From assembly GCF_039540575.1 (NCBI RefSeq), contig NZ_BAABFC010000019.1, positions 1-28,303 on the forward strand: a stretch of 28,303 nt of DNA. The letters run 5' to 3'. Positions within the stretch are counted from its first letter, which is position 1. Each line of letters starts with the position of its first letter. Under the pieces are notes generated by a model that was given only the letters and a program-made list of their open reading frames with translations, was not told the origin of the DNA and did no database searches. Below are positions 14,662 to 22,399 of the stretch, in pieces. The position numbers and the translations under genes are program-made. Source of the stretch: Pseudaeromonas paramecii. Lineage in GTDB: Bacteria; Pseudomonadota; Gammaproteobacteria; Enterobacterales; Aeromonadaceae.

Positions 14662-15920
14662 AGTCCGGCCTCGGCAAAGGGCCAGACCCAGACCCGGCTG
14701 CCGGCGGGCAGCTCGCGGGAGGCGCCGGCCATCGGCGGATCCAGCCGCACCAGACAATCGGCGGCGGCCAGGCTCATGAGCATGGCCGAGCCCTGGCCGC
14801 CGGCACTGCCGACCCGCAGGGCGCCGTCCTCATCCACGAAGAGGCAACCTCGCTGAAAGTCCTGCCGCCCCGGGGTGAGGCGCAGGGGCGCTGTGGTCAA
14901 CGCCGGCAGCCAGCGCGGCGGCGGCAGCTGCCAGCCCATCAGGCGGGCCAAGGCCGGGCGCACCAGCAGCAAGAAGGTCACCAGGGCCGAGACGGGATTG
15001 CCCGGCAGGCCGAAGAAGGGGATGCCGCGCGTCGCTCGGGTCAGCCGGCCGAAGGCGAAGGGCTTGCCGGGCTTGATGGCCACCTTCCAGAAGGCCACCT
15101 CCCCCAGCTCGCTCAAGAGCTCCTTGGTGTAGTCGGCCTCCCCCACGGAGACGCCGCCGGAGGTGATGAGGGCATCGGCCTGCCGGTCGGCCTGCAAGAA
15201 GGCCGACCGCAGGGCCGCCGGGTCATCGGGGATGATGCCCAGATCCAGCACCTCGCAGCCCAGGTTCGCCAGCAGGCAGGCGAGGGCATAGCGGTTGGAG
15301 TCGACGATCTGCCCCGGCCCCAGGGGCTCACCCAAGGATCTGAGCTCATCGCCGCTGCTGAAAAACGCCACCTTGAGGGGACGGTGGACCCGCACCTGGG
15401 CCACATTGAGTGCCGCCAAGAGCGGCAGCTGCTGGGCCCCCAGACGCAGGCCCGCCGCGAGCACCACACTGCCGGCCGCCACGTCTTCCCCCTGACGGCG
15501 GATATGCTGCCCGGGTCGGATGGTCGCCGGCGTGAAGCGCAGCCGGCCATCGGCCAGGATCTGCACCTCCTCCTGCATCACCACCGCCTCGGCGCCCTCG
15601 GGCACGGGCGCACCTGTCATGATGCGCACGCAGCTGCCGGCGGGCCACGCCCCGCTAAAGGGCGCCCCGGCGAAGGCCTTGCCCGCCAGGGCCAGGGTGT
15701 CGGTGGTGAGCAAGTCCGTCAGGCGCACGGCATAGCCATCCATGGCGGCGTTATCGAAGCCCGGCAGCGGCAAACCGGCCCGCACGGGTTCGGCCAGCAC
15801 CCGGCCCTGGGCCTCGGCCAGCGGCAGGGTTTCCACCGCCACCGCCGTGCTGAGTACCTCGGTCAAGTGCGCCTGGGCCTCAAGCAGGCTCAGGGCGCCG
15901 GAGATGTCACAACCACTCAT
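14658..15920 (-). CDS. moeA: Molybdopterin molybdenumtransferase MoeA
   Basis: This 420-residue enzyme inserts molybdate into adenylylated molybdopterin. Typical motifs are visible: PGFDNAAMDGYAV near residue 60, RIMTGAPVPEGAEAVVMQE, FSSGDEL, and ITSGGVSVGEADYTK with the molybdate-site region. LPGNPVSALVTF is also present. ATG 15920 has AGGA seven bases upstream and gives the normal length; an in-frame start at 15980 adds a tail overlapping nirD. It follows nirD by 56 bases with no terminator, so it is probably read from the nitrate operon. Confidence 0.95.
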   Translation of the reverse strand: MSGCDISGALSLLEAQAHLTEVLSTAVAVETLPLAEAQGRVLAEPVRAGLPLPGFDNAAMDGYAVRLTDLLTTDTLALAGKAFAGAPFSGAWPAGSCVRIMTGAPVPEGAEAVVMQEEVQILADGRLRFTPATIRPGQHIRRQGEDVAAGSVVLAAGLRLGAQQLPLLAALNVAQVRVHRPLKVAFFSSGDELRSLGEPLGPGQIVDSNRYALACLLANLGCEVLDLGIIPDDPAALRSAFLQADRQADALITSGGVSVGEADYTKELLSELGEVAFWKVAIKPGKPFAFGRLTRATRGIPFFGLPGNPVSALVTFLLLVRPALARLMGWQLPPPRWLPALTTAPLRLTPGRQDFQRGCLFVDEDGALRVGSAGGQGSAMLMSLAAADCLVRLDPPMAGASRELPAGSRVWVWPFAEAGL

Positions 15921-15976
15921 GTTAACGTCCTGTTGCGATGGGCTGGCAGCCATGGTGCCCGCAACGGCGGGCAAAC

Positions 15977-16312
15977 TCAATCCACCGAGGTGGCAATGTA
16001 GACGCTGGTGCCTTCCAGACGCACCGGCCAGCTGCGCACGGCGGTGCCCTCCTCCTCCAGACAGCGGCCGTCGCTGAGATTGAAGTGCTGCTTATACAGG
16101 GGCGAGGCCACCCAGGCCTCCCCCTGCAGATCGGCAATGAGACCGCGACTGAGGACAAAGGCCTTGCCACAGGGATCCCAGTTGTCCAGGGCGAACAGGC
16201 CGGGGGCCTGCTCGGGCACATAGAAGAGGGCTACCTGCTGGCCGCCCACCAGGGCGGCCACGCCAGTACCAGGCGTCAGTTGGTGCAGTTCACAGACTTT
16301 GGTCCAGCTCAT
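15977..16312 (-). CDS. nirD: Assimilatory nitrite reductase (NADH) small subunit NirD
   Basis: This 111-residue protein has a Rieske-like fold but lacks the CxH...CxxH cluster ligands, as usual for NirD. It partners NirB. Visible features are the opening WTKVCELHQLTPGTGV, the central NWDPCGKAFVLSRG and the C-terminal RLEGTSVYIA. ATG 16312 overlaps the nirB stop by four bases. Confidence 0.93.
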   Translation of the reverse strand: MSWTKVCELHQLTPGTGVAALVGGQQVALFYVPEQAPGLFALDNWDPCGKAFVLSRGLIADLQGEAWVASPLYKQHFNLSDGRCLEEEGTAVRSWPVRLEGTSVYIATSVD

Positions 16313-18828
16313 ACCAGCTCCTTGATATCAATCAGTTCGACTTCATCGACGGGGATGGCCTGACCACGCACCCACTGGCGCGCCGGCTGATAGGCCTGAT
16401 CGCTGTTGATGAAGGGGGCGAAGCGGGCCCGCTTGGCGGGATCCTCCACCGCATTCTTCCATTCGCATTCGAAGGTGGCCACCAGGTGGGCCATCTGGGC
16501 TTCCAGTTCGGCCCCCAGCCCCAGGCGGTCCTCGATCACCACCGCCTTGAGGTACTCCAGACCCCCTTCCAGGTTCTCCATCCAGACTGAGGTGCGCTGC
16601 AGGCGATCGGCGGTCCGCACGTAGAACATCAAGACCCGGTCGATGTAGCGGATCAGCTGCTCGTCGGTGAGATCCGTGGCAAACAGATCGGCGTGGCGCG
16701 GCCGCATGCCGCCGTTGCCGCAGACATAGAGGTTCCAGCCCTTGTCGGTGGCGATGACGCCTATGTCCTTGCTCTGGGCCTCGGCACACTCCCGGGTGCA
16801 GCCGGAGACGGCAAACTTGAGCTTGTGAGGGGCGCGGATCCCCTTGTAGCGGTTCTCGATGGCGATGGCCATGCCCACCGAATCCTTGACCCCGTAGCGG
16901 CACCAGGTGGAGCCGACACAGGACTTGACGGTGCGCACCGACTTGCCATAGGCCTGGCCGGTCTCGAAGCCGGCGGCGATCAGCTCCTCCCAGATCAGGG
17001 GCAGCTGATCCATGCGGGCACCGAACAGGTCAACCCGCTGGCCGCCGGTGATCTTGGTGTAGAGATCGTACTTCTTGGCCACCTGGCCGAGGACGATCAG
17101 GCCATCCGGGGTGATCTCCCCGCCTGGAATGCGCGGCACCACCGAATAGGTACCGTCTTTTTGCAGGTTGCCCAGGTAGGCATCGTTGGTGTCCTGCAGG
17201 GGTCTGTGCTGGGGCTCCAGCACCGGCTCGTTCCACAAGGAGGCCAGGATGGAACCCACCATCGGCTTGCACAGCTCGCAGCCGCGCCCCTGGCCGTGCT
17301 GGTGCAGCACCTGCTCGAAGGTCTTGAGCTCCTCGATCTTGATGATGTGGAACAGCTCCTGCCGGGTGTGGGCAAAGTGCTCGCAGACATGGTTGTTGGC
17401 CTCCATGCCCAGCTCCAGCAGCGTGGTGTCCACCACCTGCTTGACCAGGTTGGAGCAGCCACCACAGCCGGTACCGGCCTTGGTGCAGGCCTTGACGTCC
17501 GCCAGGGTATGGTTGCCCGCCTTCACCGCTGCGACGATATCGCCCTTGGTGACGTTGTGGCAGGAGCAGATGGTGGCGCTGTCCGGCAGGGTCAGCTTGG
17601 GCGCCCCGGCCTCGGCCCGCTCGCCCAGGATGAGATCCAGCGGCGACTCCGGCAGCGTCACGCCGTTGAGGTAATACTGCAGCAGGGTGTCGTATTCGGC
17701 GTTGTCCCCCACCAGTATGGCCCCCAGCAGCCGCTCACCGGTTTCGTCGACAACCAGCTTCTTGTAGATGCCGGTCTGCCGATCCAGGGTCAAGACCTCC
17801 CGGGCACCCGGAGCCTGGGCGTGGGAGTCACCGATGGCGCCCACATCCACCCCCATCAGCTTGAGCTTGGTGCTCATGTCGGCGCCGCCGAAGGTCTCGT
17901 CGCCGTCCAACAGATTGGCCACCGCGGCCCGGGCCATCTGATAGCCGGGTGCCACCAGACCGAAGATGCGGCCGGACCAGAGGGCGCACTCGCCGATGGC
18001 CAGCACATCCGCCGCGCTGGTGCAGCAGTGATCGTCGATGACGATGCCGCCGCGCTCACCCACCGCCAGACCGGCGGTACGGGCCAGGCGATCCTCCGGC
18101 CGGATGCCGGCGGAGAACAGGATGACGTCCGTCTCCAGGTAGTGGCCGCCCTTGAACACCATGCGGTGGCGGGCCGTCTCGCCGTCGACGATGCAGTCGG
18201 TGGCGGTATCGGCATGCACCCGGACTCCCAGGCGCTCGATCTTCTCCTTGAGCAGCTCGCCGCCCACGGGATCCAGCTGCACCGGCATCAGGCGCGGAGC
18301 AAACTCGATGACGTGGGTCTCCAGCCCCAGCAGACGCAGGGCGTTGGCCGCCTCCAGCCCCAGCAGGCCGCCGCCCACCACCACACCGGTGCGGCCACCG
18401 GCACAGGCATCGCGGATGGCTTCCAGATCCGACAGGGTGCGGTAGACGTAGCAGCCGTCCCGCTCATGGCCCGGGATGGGCGGCACGAAGGGATAGGAGC
18501 CGGTGGCCAGCACCAGCTTGTCGTACTCGTAGATCTCGTCATGCAGCGTGGTCACCCGACGGGCGCCTGTGTCCAGCCCCACCACGGCGGAGGAGAGAAT
18601 GAGATCCACCCCCTGCTGGGCATACCAGTCCGGGTCGGCCATCTGCAGCTCCTTGGGCGCCCGACCACCGAACACCTCGGACAGGTGCACCCGGTCGTAG
18701 GCGCTGTCGGGCTCGGCCCCCAGCACGGTCACCTGATAACGCTCCAGTCCGCCGGCCTTCACTAGCTGCTCGATGAAGTGGTGGCCTACCATGCCGTTGC
18801 CCACCACCACCAGTCGTTGTTTGTTCAT
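16309..18828 (-). CDS. nirB: Assimilatory nitrite reductase (NADH) large subunit NirB
   Basis: This 839-residue cytoplasmic flavo-siroheme enzyme reduces nitrite to ammonium with NADH. Order of domains: FAD site (VVVGNGMVGHHFIE, near residue 10), NAD site (GVVVGGGLLGLEAAN, about 148-162), and a BFD-type [2Fe-2S] domain (C421, C423, C455, C458). The siroheme/[4Fe-4S] domain follows, with C-x5-C (KSCVGSTWCRYG, 637/643) and C-x3-C (SGCTRECAEA, 677/681). The ATG at 18828 is chosen because AGAGGG lies eight bases upstream and the N-terminus then matches relatives; ATG 18834 is the alternative. It is 12 bases from the transporter ATPase gene. Confidence 0.96.
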   Translation of the reverse strand: MNKQRLVVVGNGMVGHHFIEQLVKAGGLERYQVTVLGAEPDSAYDRVHLSEVFGGRAPKELQMADPDWYAQQGVDLILSSAVVGLDTGARRVTTLHDEIYEYDKLVLATGSYPFVPPIPGHERDGCYVYRTLSDLEAIRDACAGGRTGVVVGGGLLGLEAANALRLLGLETHVIEFAPRLMPVQLDPVGGELLKEKIERLGVRVHADTATDCIVDGETARHRMVFKGGHYLETDVILFSAGIRPEDRLARTAGLAVGERGGIVIDDHCCTSAADVLAIGECALWSGRIFGLVAPGYQMARAAVANLLDGDETFGGADMSTKLKLMGVDVGAIGDSHAQAPGAREVLTLDRQTGIYKKLVVDETGERLLGAILVGDNAEYDTLLQYYLNGVTLPESPLDLILGERAEAGAPKLTLPDSATICSCHNVTKGDIVAAVKAGNHTLADVKACTKAGTGCGGCSNLVKQVVDTTLLELGMEANNHVCEHFAHTRQELFHIIKIEELKTFEQVLHQHGQGRGCELCKPMVGSILASLWNEPVLEPQHRPLQDTNDAYLGNLQKDGTYSVVPRIPGGEITPDGLIVLGQVAKKYDLYTKITGGQRVDLFGARMDQLPLIWEELIAAGFETGQAYGKSVRTVKSCVGSTWCRYGVKDSVGMAIAIENRYKGIRAPHKLKFAVSGCTRECAEAQSKDIGVIATDKGWNLYVCGNGGMRPRHADLFATDLTDEQLIRYIDRVLMFYVRTADRLQRTSVWMENLEGGLEYLKAVVIEDRLGLGAELEAQMAHLVATFECEWKNAVEDPAKRARFAPFINSDQAYQPARQWVRGQAIPVDEVELIDIKELV

Positions 18829-18846
18829 CTGCATATCCCTCTTTGC

Positions 18847-19674
18847 TTACGCCACAGCGGCCTTGCTGTCGGCCTTGCTCTTGAGCCGGGTCACCTTGCT
18901 GTGCTTCTCGTAGAGGAAGCTCAGCACCTGCTGACGCAGGTGGTGGTAGTCGGGGTTGTCCGCCAGGGCCACCCGATCCCGGGGCCGAGGCAGAGTGATG
19001 TCGAGGATCTCGCCTATGGTGGCGGCCGGGCCATTGGTCATCATGACGATACGGTCGGAGAGCAGCACCGCCTCGTCCACGTCATGGGTGATCATGATGA
19101 CGGTGTTGTGCAGCTCGGCCTGGATCTCCATCAGGGCATCCTGCAGGTGAGCCCGGGTCAGGGCATCCAAGGCGCCGAAGGGCTCATCCATCAGCAGCAC
19201 CTTGGGTTGCAGGCTCAGGGCCCGGGCGATGCCCACCCGCTGCTTCATGCCGCCGGAGATCTCATGGGGCTTCTTGTCCAGGGCGTGATCCATCTGCACC
19301 AGAGAGAGGTAGTAACGCACCTGCTCGTCGATCTGCGCCTTGCCGGCGCCCTTCATCACCTGGCGTACCGCCAGCTCCACGTTCTGATAGACAGAGAGCC
19401 AGGGCAGCAGGGCGTGGTTCTGGAACACCACGGAGCGCTCCGGGCCCGGGCCTGCCACCTCACGGCCATCGAGTATGATGCCGCCGGCGGTGGGGTCGTT
19501 GAGGCCGGCCACCAGGTTCAGCACGGTACTCTTGCCGCAGCCGGAGTGACCTATGAGGGAGATGAACTCACCCTTGGCAATCTTCAGGTTGACGTTCACC
19601 AGGGCATCGAACCAACCCTTGGGGGTGGCAAAGCGCATGCCCACGTCACTCAATTCCAGGTAGTTGCTAGTCAT
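18847..19674 (-). CDS. nrtC: Nitrate ABC transporter, ATP-binding protein
   Basis: This 275-residue ATPase energises nitrate/nitrite import. Walker A GHSGCGKST is at 42-50, the Q-loop Gln at 85, signature ISGGMKQR from 139, Walker B LLMDEP with E164, and the switch His at 197 (MITHDVDEA). The C-terminal 20 residues are rich in Lys and Ser. Unlike cyanobacterial NrtC it has no fused substrate-binding domain, so it corresponds to NrtD/NasD by domain content. ATG 19674 has AAGGAG at good spacing; the longer open frame overlaps nrtB. Confidence 0.93.
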   Translation of the reverse strand: MTSNYLELSDVGMRFATPKGWFDALVNVNLKIAKGEFISLIGHSGCGKSTVLNLVAGLNDPTAGGIILDGREVAGPGPERSVVFQNHALLPWLSVYQNVELAVRQVMKGAGKAQIDEQVRYYLSLVQMDHALDKKPHEISGGMKQRVGIARALSLQPKVLLMDEPFGALDALTRAHLQDALMEIQAELHNTVIMITHDVDEAVLLSDRIVMMTNGPAATIGEILDITLPRPRDRVALADNPDYHHLRQQVLSFLYEKHSKVTRLKSKADSKAAVA

Positions 19675-19694
19675 TTGACGCTCCTTGTCTCGTC

Positions 19695-20672
19695 TTAGCG
19701 CAGATCGCTGCGCTTGTCCCAGGACAGCCACTTCTGCAGTTGCAGCATGCCGCGGTCCAGCAGGAAACCGATGAGGCCTATGGTCACCACGGCCACCATG
19801 ATGCGAGCCAGGGACTGGCTGCTGCCGTTCTGGAACTCGTCCCAGACGAACTTGCCCAGCCCGGGGTTCTGCGCCAGCATCTCGGCGGCGATCAGCACCA
19901 TCCAGGCCACCCCCAGCGACAGGCGCAGGCCGGTGAAGATCATGGGAACCGCCGAGGGCAGCACTATCTTGCGCACATGGGTCAGGGGGTCGAGCTTGAG
20001 CACCCGGCTGACGTTGCGCAGATCCGGATCTATGTTGGCCACCCCGACCGTGGTGTTGAGCAGGGTCGGCCACAGGCTGCACAGGGTGACGGTGAAGGCC
20101 GAGTTGATGAAGCTCTTGGACAGGGTCGGATCGTCACTGGCATACAGGGCGCTCACCACCATGGTCACCAGGGGCAACCAGGCCAGCGGCGAGACGGGCT
20201 TCAAGATCTGCACTATCGGGTTCACCGCCTGATACAGGCTATGGTTCAGCCCCAGCACTATCCCTAACGGAATGGCAATCAGCACGGCGATGACAAAGCC
20301 GGTGGCCACCGTCACCAGGCTGGTGCCGATCTGCTGGAAGAAGGTGGGTCGGCCGGTATAGGGCCGGATCTTCACCTCGGCCTGGGGATCCGCCGCCAAC
20401 TTCTCGGCATTGCGGGCCGCCTGACGGGCATAGAAGGCGTCGGCCTTCTCCTGCTCCTGCACATGCTCCTGATACAGGGCCGCAAACTGCTGGGCGGTGG
20501 CCACCGGACCCGGCAGGGTGCCCAGGCTGGTCTGCACCTGGCTGGCGCCCATCTGCCACAGGCAGAGGAAGGCCAGGATCCCCAGCAGGGGCAGGAACAG
20601 ACTGCGCCAGGGCAGGACCAGCTTGACGGGGGCGCCCTGGGCGCCACCGAAGGATTTCAAGATTGCTTGCAT
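19695..20672 (-). CDS. nrtB: Nitrate ABC transporter, permease
   Basis: This 325-residue integral membrane protein has about six membrane segments and the BPD permease region (EMLAQNPGLGKFVWDEFQ near the coupling loop). Segment 1 (about 25-43) is followed by a charged stretch of about 70 residues with many Ala, Lys, Glu and Gln (about 65-108), predicted to lie outside the membrane. The remaining segments start near 115. It is 21 bases downstream of nrtA and 20 upstream of nrtC. The substrate is inferred from neighbours. Confidence 0.93.
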   Translation of the reverse strand: MQAILKSFGGAQGAPVKLVLPWRSLFLPLLGILAFLCLWQMGASQVQTSLGTLPGPVATAQQFAALYQEHVQEQEKADAFYARQAARNAEKLAADPQAEVKIRPYTGRPTFFQQIGTSLVTVATGFVIAVLIAIPLGIVLGLNHSLYQAVNPIVQILKPVSPLAWLPLVTMVVSALYASDDPTLSKSFINSAFTVTLCSLWPTLLNTTVGVANIDPDLRNVSRVLKLDPLTHVRKIVLPSAVPMIFTGLRLSLGVAWMVLIAAEMLAQNPGLGKFVWDEFQNGSSQSLARIMVAVVTIGLIGFLLDRGMLQLQKWLSWDKRSDLR

Positions 20673-20693
20673 GGGAAATCTCCTGTCCGCCGC

Positions 20694-22055
20694 TTAAGGC
20701 TGCTCATCGCCCTTGAGGCCGATGGGGAACTGCTTGAGGTAGTCGTTGGGCTTGTGGCCGTCGTAGGTGACACCGTCGATGAAGCGGTTGTCCGGTGCCT
20801 TGAAGCCGCTCTCGCTGGCAAAGTCCGGGAAGTCGCTGGCCTTCATCTTGCCTTCGGCGATCAGCTCCTCGGCCGCCTGACGGTAGATGTCCGGACGATA
20901 GACCTGCTTGGCGATGTCCATGTACCAGCTGTCCGGCTTGCCTTCGGGGATCTGGCCCCAGCGGCGCATCTGGGTCAGATACCAGATGGCGTCCGAGTAG
21001 TAGGGATAGGTGGCATGCTCGCGGAAGAAGACGTTGAAGTCCGGCGCCGGACGCTTGTCCCCCTTCTCGAACTCGAAGAAGCCGGTCATGGAGTTGGCAA
21101 TCACCTGCTCGTCCGCCCCCACGTAGTTGGGCTTGGCCAGCAGCTTCACCGCCTCGGCGCGGTGGGCGTTGTTGCTCTCATCCAGCCAGTAGGCGGCGCG
21201 GATCAGCGCCTTCACCACGTGGATATGGGTGTTGGGGTACTTCTCGGCCCAGGACTTGGAGACGCCGAACACCTTCTCCGGGTTGCTGTGCCAGACCCCC
21301 TGGTCGGTCACCACGGGCACACCTATGCCCTTGAACACGGCGGCCTGGTTCCAGGGCTCACCCACGCAGTAGCCATAGATGGTGCCGGCTTCCAGGGTGG
21401 CGGGCATCTGGGGCGGCGGCGTCACGGAGAGCAGCACATCAGCCTGCAACTGACCGGCGTTATCCCCCTTTTGCGGCGCGTAGTAGCCGGGGTTGAGGCC
21501 ACCGGCTGCCAACCAGTAGCGCAGCTCGTAGTTGTGGGTGGAAACCGGGAATACCATACCCATGTTGAAGGGCTTGCCCTGATCCTTGTACTGCTTGACC
21601 ACGGGGGCCAGGGCATCGGCCTTGATGGGATGCACCGGCTTGCCGTCCGCGTCCTTGGGCACATTGGGCTTCATCTGTTCCCAGATGCTGTTGGACACGG
21701 TAATGGCGTTGCCGTTGAGATCCATGCTGAAGGCGGTGATGACCTCGGCCTGGGTGCCGATGCCGATGGTGGCCCCCAGAGGCTGGCCGGCCAGCATGTG
21801 GGCGCCGTCCAGCTCGCCGTCGATGACCCGATCCAGCAGCACCTTCCAGTTGGCCTGGGCTTCCAGGGTCACGTACAGCCCCTCGTCCTCGAAGTAGCCC
21901 TTCTCGTAGGCCACCGCCAAGGGCGCCATGTCGGTCAGCTTGATGAAGCCAAACTTGAGATCTTCTTTCTCCGGGGCGCCCACCTTGGCCTGGACGGCTT
22001 GGCTGAGCAGCAGGGTGGCGATGGTGGCGGTGAGCAGGCGCTGGGTGTGCTTCAT
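20694..22055 (-). CDS. nrtA: Nitrate ABC transporter, periplasmic substrate-binding protein
   Basis: This 453-residue protein has a classical signal peptide (MKHTQRLLTA, hydrophobic run, cleavage near AVQA-KVG at about 23) and a NrtA/CmpA-type nitrate-binding fold. Recognisable stretches are LKFGFIKLTDMAPLAVAYEKG, GELDGAHMLAGQP and YGYCVGEPWNQ. The signal peptide separates it from NasS, the cytoplasmic nitrate sensor of the same fold. It is the first gene of the long leftward operon. An attenuator ends about 20 bases before its ATG. Confidence 0.94.
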   Translation of the reverse strand: MKHTQRLLTATIATLLLSQAVQAKVGAPEKEDLKFGFIKLTDMAPLAVAYEKGYFEDEGLYVTLEAQANWKVLLDRVIDGELDGAHMLAGQPLGATIGIGTQAEVITAFSMDLNGNAITVSNSIWEQMKPNVPKDADGKPVHPIKADALAPVVKQYKDQGKPFNMGMVFPVSTHNYELRYWLAAGGLNPGYYAPQKGDNAGQLQADVLLSVTPPPQMPATLEAGTIYGYCVGEPWNQAAVFKGIGVPVVTDQGVWHSNPEKVFGVSKSWAEKYPNTHIHVVKALIRAAYWLDESNNAHRAEAVKLLAKPNYVGADEQVIANSMTGFFEFEKGDKRPAPDFNVFFREHATYPYYSDAIWYLTQMRRWGQIPEGKPDSWYMDIAKQVYRPDIYRQAAEELIAEGKMKASDFPDFASESGFKAPDNRFIDGVTYDGHKPNDYLKQFPIGLKGDEQP

Positions 22056-22075
22056 GGTTTCTTCTCCCTGAAACG

Positions 22076-22111
22076 AAAAACGCCTTGTGGACCAGAGGTC
22101 TCACAAGGCGT
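22076..22111 (-). terminator. Attenuator terminator in the nrtA leader
   Basis: A long hairpin is directly followed by five T and lies just 20 bases before the nrtA ATG. Its outer stem is 10 bp (ACGCCTTGTG / CACAAGGCGT, 22111-22102 with 22089-22080) and its inner stem is GACC / GGTC around TCT. A terminator here can only serve to stop transcription before the operon it precedes. Its ascending arm overlaps the second hexaloop hairpin. Confidence 0.9.
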
Positions 22112-22158
22112 CTTTGCCGAAAATAGTCATCTTGTCGGGGGGCGGGCCGCCGTTGGCC
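22107..22158 (-). ncRNA. Tandem hexaloop hairpins, ANTAR antiterminator target (nrtA leader)
   Basis: Two small hairpins with six-base loops obey the A-at-1, G-at-4 rule of ANTAR targets. The first is GGCC-[AACGGC]-GGCC (22158-22145); the second is GGC-[AAAGAC]-GCC (22118-22107). The 3' arm of the second is part of the ascending arm of the attenuator, so protein binding here would prevent terminator formation. The second stem has only three pairs and the linker is 26 bases, which lowers confidence in the second element. The regulator is probably the ANTAR protein encoded at 23182-23745. Confidence 0.7.
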
Positions 22159-22183
22159 TCAGGCCCCGTTCGCTCATAACTAT

Positions 22184-22198
22184 TCAGTTTCTGTGCCA
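22184..22198 (-). promoter_or_regulatory. Sigma-54-like promoter of the nrtA operon
   Basis: TGGCACAGAAACTGA matches the -24 element (TGGCAC) perfectly with correct spacing to the -12 region, where GA replaces GC. The predicted start near 22172 puts the first hexaloop hairpin about 15 bases into the transcript. NtrC-like sites lie upstream. Confidence 0.45.
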
Positions 22199-22215
22199 GA
22201 TCACAGCACTGGAGA

Positions 22216-22256
22216 AAAGATGGAGAAAATAGCCATCTTTAGCCTCTTTTGAGGCT
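22216..22256. repeat. Two back-to-back inverted repeats in the nrtA-bluB intergenic region
   Basis: AAAGATGG / CCATCTTT (22216-22240, nine-base spacer) abuts AGCCTC / GAGGCT (22241-22256, TTTT spacer). They sit between the NtrC-like sites and the -24 element on one side and bluB on the other. Function unknown: protein site, or RNA hairpins of the rightward bluB leader. Confidence 0.5.
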
Positions 22257-22283
22257 GAACACTCAACCGCAGCACGTCCGGCC

Positions 22284-22319
22284 TGCACCATGGGTGGGCA
22301 ACTGCACCAAGCCTGGCAT
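22284..22319. promoter_or_regulatory. Two NtrC-like sites upstream of nrtA
   Basis: TGCACCATGGGTGGGCA (22284-22300) and a second site beginning TGCACCA (22303-22319) each carry a perfect left half of the NtrC site TGCACCA-N3-TGGTGCA; the right halves are degenerate. They lie 19 bases apart, about 120 and 140 bases before the predicted start, a normal enhancer position. Confidence 0.45.
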
Positions 22320-22399
22320 TCCAGCTGGCGCACCACGGTTGACCCTGATGGCCCGCCACGGCTAAGGTGAAGCCCACTCCCTTCAGCGCCGATACGCCC

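Noticed and set aside
15957..15972. Terminator between nirD and moeA
   Set aside because: There is a six-bp GC stem with loop AACG but no T tract on the minus strand.
16693..18765. 690-codon open frame opposite nirB
   Set aside because: Antisense shadow; all conserved residues belong to the NirB frame.
20463..22232. 589-codon open frame opposite nrtB and nrtA
   Set aside because: Antisense shadow with no ribosome site and no recognisable motif.
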